NCBI GenBank assembly: GCA_004963905.1
Contig: SUGL01000038.1
Span: 1-57,564 of the forward strand
From: Mesorhizobium sp.
GTDB lineage: Bacteria; Pseudomonadota; Alphaproteobacteria; Rhizobiales; Rhizobiaceae
Length of the DNA stretch: 57,564 bases
Reading direction: 5' to 3'
Shown here: positions 53,376-57,564 of the stretch, piece by piece
Position numbering within the stretch: the stretch's first letter is position 1
Layout of the letters: every line of letters begins with the position of its first letter
Notes under the pieces: model-generated
Told to the model about the DNA's origin: nothing
Seen by the model: only the letters and a program-made list of their open reading frames with translations
The model's database searches: none
Position numbers and translations under genes: made by a program

Positions 53376-53849
53376 TTAGATAAACTGCACCTGGACGATC
53401 TCATACCCCCGCGCGCCGCCGGGCGCATTGACCTCGATGGCGTCGCCGACTTCCTTGCCGATGAGCGCGCGCGCGATCGGCGAAGAGATCGAGATGCGGC
53501 CGGACTTCACATCCGCTTCCTGGTCGCCGACGATCTGATAGGTCTTCTTTTCCTCGGTGTCCTCGTCGACCAGCACGACGGTGGCGCCGAACTTCACCTT
53601 GTCGCCGCTGAGCTTCGAGACGTCGATGACCTCGGCCCGCGCGATCAGGTCCTCGAGTTCGTTGACGCGGCCCTCATTGTGGCTCTGAGCCTCTTTCGCG
53701 GCGTGGTACTCGGCATTTTCGGACAGGTCGCCATGCGAACGCGCTTCGGAAATCGCCTCGATGATGCGTGGACGCTCTTCCTGCTGGCGCCAGCGCAGTT
53801 CTTCCTTCAATGACGCGAACCCCTCGCCTGTCATCGGGACCTTGTTCAT
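53376..53849 (-). CDS. greA: Transcription elongation factor GreA
   Basis: GreA (157 residues) restarts stalled RNA polymerase by stimulating cleavage of backtracked RNA. The N-terminal coiled coil has acidic tip residues in SEARSHGDLSENAEYHAAKE. The C-terminal FKBP-like domain has GATVVLVDEDTEEKKTYQIVG and SISSPIARALIGKEVGD. Length is normal. AGGAAAGG stands before the ATG; a GTG seven codons upstream is less likely. A terminator-like hairpin lies about 58 bases upstream in its leader. Confidence 0.97.
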   Translation of the reverse strand: MNKVPMTGEGFASLKEELRWRQQEERPRIIEAISEARSHGDLSENAEYHAAKEAQSHNEGRVNELEDLIARAEVIDVSKLSGDKVKFGATVVLVDEDTEEKKTYQIVGDQEADVKSGRISISSPIARALIGKEVGDAIEVNAPGGARGYEIVQVQFI

Positions 53850-53906
53850 ATGCCTGACCTTTCCTGCCACCGCCCCCGCTTATCGGGAGCGGCCTTGTCG
53901 ATGGGT

Positions 53907-53951
53907 ACAAAAAGAAAACGGTCCGGCAGCCTCGGGCTAACGGAACCGTTT
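53907..53951 (-). promoter_or_regulatory. Terminator-like hairpin in the greA leader
   Basis: On the minus strand, AAACGGTTCCG pairs with CGGACCGTTT, with one bulge and a 15-base loop, followed by TCTTTTTG. It is 58 bases before the greA ATG. In E. coli the greA leader makes short terminated RNAs (GraL) by such a structure, so partial termination may set greA levels here. Alternatively it ends an unseen small transcript. Confidence 0.5.
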
Positions 53952-54065
53952 CACCACAATTTCCCTGAATATAGCGATCTTCGTGTGATTTTCACGCCCA
54001 AAAATGAAGTTTGGCAAATTCACCACCGCTTTCGCGAAACGGTCCGGCCGCGAAATGCGGCAGGC

Positions 54066-54101
54066 AAAAAAACCGGCCGTGATTGCGCACGGCCGGTTTG
54101 G
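54066..54101 (-). terminator. Intrinsic terminator of the TPR gene
   Basis: On the minus strand ACCGGCCGTG and CACGGCCGGT form a perfect 10-pair stem with a 6-base loop, followed by a run of seven T. It lies 18 bases after the stop at 54119. Confidence 0.9.
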
Positions 54102-54118
54102 GGAAGCCGGTGGTCGAA

Positions 54119-54664
54119 TCAGCTCCTCAGGAAATGGTCGATCTGCTCGGACAGCATGCCGTATTCGCGCGAGCCTTTGCCGGTCCGCTTCTCGATCTCC
54201 ATCAACTGCTGCTGCGCGCCGGCAAGATCGCCGATTTGCAGATGCGCCTCACCGAGATATTCGCGCACCAGCGTGTAGTTCGGGTCGATGCGCAGAGCTT
54301 CCTCGTAGTAGCCGAGGCCGACGGTCACGCGGCCGGAATGGCGATGCGAATAGCCGAGATAATTGAGGATGCGCGGATCCTGCTTGTTGGCGGCGAGCGT
54401 CAGCACAGAGATCGCTTCGTCGTAGCGTCCGGCCATCGCCAGATCGTGGCCAGCCTCGTAGATGCTGTCGTCATCCAGCATGCCATATTGCGGCACGACA
54501 CATTTCTTCTTCTTCTTGTCCCAGACCTCGCCTTTCTTGCACTGGGTGGTTGTCTGGCCGCCGCTACTGCCAGCGCTACCGCCTTCACCAGCGGTGAAAG
54601 CAGGCGCCGCGAACAGCGGCAGGGCAGCAACAGCCATGACCTGGATTAGCAAACGTCTGCGCAT
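54119..54664 (-). CDS. Secreted TPR-repeat protein
   Basis: This is a 181-residue protein. A signal peptide (MRRRLLIQVMAVAALPLFAA) precedes a short Gly/Ser-rich stretch and a lysine-rich Cys pair (CKKGEVWDKKKKKCVVP). Then come TPR repeats (SIYEAGHDLAMAGRYDEAIS, then ILNYLGYSHRHSGRVTVGLG, then TLVREYLGEAHLQIGDLAGA). TPRs bind other proteins. It acts in the periplasm. A strong terminator follows. Function not known; the Cys pair may form a disulfide. Confidence 0.88.
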   Translation of the reverse strand: MRRRLLIQVMAVAALPLFAAPAFTAGEGGSAGSSGGQTTTQCKKGEVWDKKKKKCVVPQYGMLDDDSIYEAGHDLAMAGRYDEAISVLTLAANKQDPRILNYLGYSHRHSGRVTVGLGYYEEALRIDPNYTLVREYLGEAHLQIGDLAGAQQQLMEIEKRTGKGSREYGMLSEQIDHFLRS

Positions 54665-54847
54665 TTAAGCCTCCGTGAGCGTGACAATGCCAGATTAACG
54701 CCGCTTCGATAGGGTTTCATCCCGAAAAGCTGACGGCTGCCAAACTATTTGGACTTTCCGAGCGCGCCTCCAGCTCCTTGCGAACGGACGTGACGCGGGC
54801 CGCAAATCCGCTATCATCAGCTAAGCGCTTACGTGGGAGAAAGGCCC

Positions 54848-55273
54848 GTGCAGCAACGCCTCGAGAAGGAATGGGAGCTTTCAATCGACCCGGATACGGT
54901 GCGCCTGTTCATCCTCAAGGCGAAGGCGCTGAGCGCCGCCGTCAACGAGGATTACGACGACGGCGCCGAGCATGAGGTCGAGTTCGACGGCGGCACGCAC
55001 GACAGCCACCATCACGACGGCCTCGTCGAGGAAGCTTCGGAAGATCTCACCGAAGAGGAATTCCGCGAGCTGATCAACGACCTCAACGTCGATGAAGCGG
55101 CAGAGCTGGTGGCATTGGCCTGGATCGGTCGTGGCGACTACGATGCCTCCGAATGGATCGACGCGGTGGCCGCGGCGCGCGAGCGGGCCAACAAGCGCAC
55201 CGCAAAATACCTGCTTGGCCTGCCGCAACTCGCCGACTGGCTGGAGGAAGGCCTGGAGGCGATCGGCGCGTAA
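54848..55273 (+). CDS. DUF3775 domain-containing protein
   Basis: This is a 141-residue acidic protein with the family's ELSIDPDTVRLFILKAKALS lead. A His-rich insert follows (DGGTHDSHHHDGL), then an acidic helical region LTEEEFRELINDLNVDEAAE and ALAWIGRGDYDASEWIDAV. DUF3775 proteins are common in Rhizobiales and have no known role. The start is taken as the GTG at 54848 with GGGAGAAAGG before it; a GTG at 54833 adds five residues. The His cluster could bind metal. Confidence 0.82.
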   Translation: MQQRLEKEWELSIDPDTVRLFILKAKALSAAVNEDYDDGAEHEVEFDGGTHDSHHHDGLVEEASEDLTEEEFRELINDLNVDEAAELVALAWIGRGDYDASEWIDAVAAARERANKRTAKYLLGLPQLADWLEEGLEAIGA

Positions 55274-55349
55274 CGGGCCGGTAACCGATTTTGATCGCAA
55301 CGCCGCCGCCGCCAAGGCAACTTAACCATGCCGGCGCCGTTTCCGGCCG

Positions 55350-56510
55350 ATGGCAACGCTGAGCTTTTCGAGATTTTGCAGACTGGCGCTGCCTTTGGCG
55401 GCGGCGACCTTGCTGATCACGCCGGCCGACGCCAAGCATCGCCACAGGCAGCCGCTGACACCGCGTATGGAGCAGCCGTTGACGCAGCGGGCCGATCGGC
55501 CTCTGAGGCCGAGGAGCAAGCACCGCGTGAGATCGCGGGGGAAGCGGCATATAGCGCCAAAGCTGACGCAGCGACAAACGCAGGACCAGCCGACCTTGCC
55601 CGCCGATGTTGTTCCGGTGCCGGAGCCACGTCCCGCGGAAGCGCAAAACGCCGACGCCGCGACGATGGAAGAGCGACAGGCTGACGGTCCAAAGGACGCT
55701 GACGCATCCGACCGGTTCAATCGGGAGAAGTCTCGTCAGGGAAGGCGGCAGCGCCCCGAGCCTTCGGCACCGGAGCCGTCAACCGACATGGACAACGAAC
55801 CTGAGGCGCCGGCCGCGGTGCCGATTCCGACACCAAGGCCCGACATCGCGGAACCGGAGATCGAGCCGCCCGCCGTCGCGCCGACGCCACCTGAAAAACC
55901 GGCTGATACCGGCGACAACAAACCGCTGCCCGATCCGCGCTCGGCCGATCGTCCCGCCGACAAGATGCCGGCCGAGGAAGTTGCCTGCCGTGATCGGCTG
56001 AAGGCGCTCGGCGTCGAATTCGAGGAGCACAAGGCCGAGCACGATGCTGCAATCGGCTGCTCGATCCCCTACCCCGTCGTCCTGAAGACGCTTGGAAAAT
56101 CGATCGGCATCGGTTCCGGCGCCGAGCTCAATTGCCGGATGGCCGAGGCTGCCGCGCACTTTGCCGCCGATGTCATCCAGCCGGCGGCGAAGGCCGAATT
56201 CGGTGCCGATCTCAAATCGATCACACAGGCTTCCGCCTTCGTCTGCCGTCCGCGTCACGGTGGCGAAAAGCTGTCGGAGCACGCCTTCGGCAATGCGCTC
56301 GACATAGCGTCCTTCACCCTCTCCGACGGCAGGAAGATCGAGGTCGGCCCGGTGCCGCCCGAAAAGGATGCAAACTTCCTGAACACTGTGCGCAAGGCTG
56401 CCTGCGGGCCGTTCAAAACGGTGCTTGGCCCGGGCAGCGATCCCGACCACGCGCTGCACTTCCACTTCGACCTCGAGCCGCGCCGCCACGGCGGCGCGTT
56501 CTGCCAATAA
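55350..56510 (+). CDS. Extensin-like secreted protein, long form
   Basis: This is a 386-residue exported protein. A signal peptide (MATLSFSRFCRLALPLAAAT) is cut near ADA, before KHRHRQP. A Pro/Arg-rich linker of about 180 residues follows. The C-terminal extensin-like domain (about 205-386) has CRDRLKALGVEFEEH, GSGAELNCRMAEA, then LSEHAFGNALDIASF and DPDHALHFHFDLEP. The HAFGNALD and HFHFD pattern resembles LAS-type zinc peptidases, so peptidoglycan hydrolysis is possible. Paired with a shorter paralogue 147 bases downstream. TTAACCAT lies just before the start. Confidence 0.88.
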   Translation: MATLSFSRFCRLALPLAAATLLITPADAKHRHRQPLTPRMEQPLTQRADRPLRPRSKHRVRSRGKRHIAPKLTQRQTQDQPTLPADVVPVPEPRPAEAQNADAATMEERQADGPKDADASDRFNREKSRQGRRQRPEPSAPEPSTDMDNEPEAPAAVPIPTPRPDIAEPEIEPPAVAPTPPEKPADTGDNKPLPDPRSADRPADKMPAEEVACRDRLKALGVEFEEHKAEHDAAIGCSIPYPVVLKTLGKSIGIGSGAELNCRMAEAAAHFAADVIQPAAKAEFGADLKSITQASAFVCRPRHGGEKLSEHAFGNALDIASFTLSDGRKIEVGPVPPEKDANFLNTVRKAACGPFKTVLGPGSDPDHALHFHFDLEPRRHGGAFCQ

Positions 56511-56657
56511 GATACGTTCTGCCAATAAGAACAGATGCCGCAATTCGGCCCCAGGCGTGAATACGGGCGCTGATCTTTCCTTTACTCTTGCCGACTAGAC
56601 TTGTGCCATCGGAAGCATGATCCCTGCCGGGATCAGCTCGGGACGGGATGCCTTTCG

Positions 56658-57482
56658 ATGGCCAGGATATTTGGTGCCAACCTCGCCTTGGCGCGACTGA
56701 ACACTCGTGCGCGCTCCGCGGCCGTCAGGTTGGCCACCGGGCTTGCCATCGCTGCGATATCCGCCTGCACCACCGGCGATGTCTTCTCGCTGCAGCCGGC
56801 TGTCGACGTCGGCGGCCAGACCGCCGCTGTGCCCGAGGCGCCGCAATATTCCGGCATGCAGAGGCTTGTCCCGTCCGACCCCTATTTGACCCAAGCCGCC
56901 TATCCGCGCATGGATGAGCCGATGTCGTCGCCCGAGCAGATGCCGGCCAGCGAGATCGACTGCCGCAACGAATTGAAACGCATGGGCGTCGTTTACCAAG
57001 ACGTCCAGCCGATCCATGAAGGCCAGTGCGGCATCGATTTCCCGGTAAAGGTCTCGGCGATTGGCAGCGTCGAGATGAAACCGGCAGCGACGCTGACCTG
57101 CAACATGGCCGCGACCTTTGCCGCCTGGACCCGGAACGAGCTGGTGCCGGCAGCTCGCTGGCGCTATTTCTCCGGCGTCAGGGCGATCCACCAGGGCTCG
57201 AGCTATTCCTGCCGCAACATCGCCGGCGAAGGTGTCTTGTCCGAGCACGGCAAGGGCAACGCCCTCGACGTCATGAGCATCGAGCTCAACAATGGCGACG
57301 ACATCGACGTCCGCAAGCCCGGCCTGTTCGCCTTCCGCACCCGCGGCTTCCTGAACAATGTGCGCGCCGACGGCTGCCAGTATTTCAACACGGTGCTCGG
57401 CCCGGGCTACAATTACGACCACCGCAACCATTTCCACTTCGACGTCAAGAACCGCAGGAACGGTTATCGCGCCTGCCGCTGA
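56658..57482 (+). CDS. Extensin-like secreted protein, short form (lipoprotein)
   Basis: This is a 274-residue paralogue of the preceding protein. Its N-terminus has a lipobox-like AIAAISACTTG, with lipidation at about Cys37, after a long basic lead. The extensin-like domain (about 100-274) has CRNELKRMGVVYQDV, TCNMAATFAAWTRNEL, LSEHGKGNALDVMSI and YDHRNHFHFDVKNR. The linker is short, unlike its sister. Both keep the same His and Asp positions. Likely outer-membrane bound and active on cell wall, which is inference. Confidence 0.87.
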   Translation: MARIFGANLALARLNTRARSAAVRLATGLAIAAISACTTGDVFSLQPAVDVGGQTAAVPEAPQYSGMQRLVPSDPYLTQAAYPRMDEPMSSPEQMPASEIDCRNELKRMGVVYQDVQPIHEGQCGIDFPVKVSAIGSVEMKPAATLTCNMAATFAAWTRNELVPAARWRYFSGVRAIHQGSSYSCRNIAGEGVLSEHGKGNALDVMSIELNNGDDIDVRKPGLFAFRTRGFLNNVRADGCQYFNTVLGPGYNYDHRNHFHFDVKNRRNGYRACR

Positions 57483-57511
57483 CTTGAGGCGATCGCAGGG
57501 CAACTTCACTT

Positions 57512-57564
57512 CGTCATCCTAGGGCGGAGCAAGGAGCGAAGCGACGCGCGCAGACCCTAGGTGT
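57512..57564. repeat. Second copy of the 53.1-kb palindromic repeat, cut by the window end
   Basis: CGTCATCCTAGGGCGGAGC, then the GGAGCGAAGC arm and AGACCCTAGG, match the left half of the element at 53106. The rest lies beyond the window. Confidence 0.8.

Overview
The window is chromosomal DNA from a high-GC alphaproteobacterium of the Hyphomicrobiales, most likely Mesorhizobium or a close relative. The evidence is the lsrB-trxB-lrp gene order known from rhizobia, a carB enlarged by about 60 residues, a DUF3775 protein, paired extensin-like proteins, and rhizobial mosaic palindromes between genes. This is a reading of the sequence and no database search was made.

Layout. 0-3.2 kb: a PLP-dependent D-cysteine desulfhydrase or L-cysteate lyase, a YqeY-like protein and carA. 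3.2-3.9 kb: a RelE-like toxin and XRE antitoxin pair. 3.9-16.9 kb: general housekeeping and accessory genes, including a TetA-like exporter, a zinc metallopeptidase, the divergent mntR/mntH manganese pair, a LysR/LysE pair, an SDR/MarR pair with palindromic operators, an MFS exporter, and an ArsR-phosphoesterase operon. 17.2-20.7 kb: carB, 14 kb from carA, with a terminator-like hairpin in its leader.

20.7-23.8 kb is the one clearly foreign segment. It is AT-rich and encodes an NYN (PIN-like) putative nuclease followed by a NACHT STAND NTPase. The two reading frames touch through a TGATG overlap, but an in-frame amber codon lies 25 codons into the second gene. This is the best candidate for an undescribed system, probably antiphage. 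The amber codon means it may be decayed, recoded or re-initiated.

23.8-36 kb: a cupin, DUF4142 and DUF899 proteins, a three-gene sugar ABC importer without its ATPase, a lytic transglycosylase, ogt, a cold-shock gene, a second toxin-antitoxin pair, a GST, and two tandem EAL-domain genes. 36-46 kb: aspartate aminotransferase, a GGDEF-EAL protein behind a CtrA-like site, an unusual EF-G paralogue, a predicted anti-Shine-Dalgarno small RNA, a frameshifted methyltransferase, then lsrB, trxB and lrp. 45.8-53.1 kb: the ADP-heptose pathway split into two clusters, gmhB-gmhA-hldE on the minus strand and hldD-waaF-waaC on the plus strand. Together these make ADP-L-glycero-D-manno-heptose and attach it to the LPS core. 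53.1-57.5 kb: a palindromic repeat, greA with a hairpin in its leader, a TPR protein, a DUF3775 protein and two extensin-like secreted proteins.
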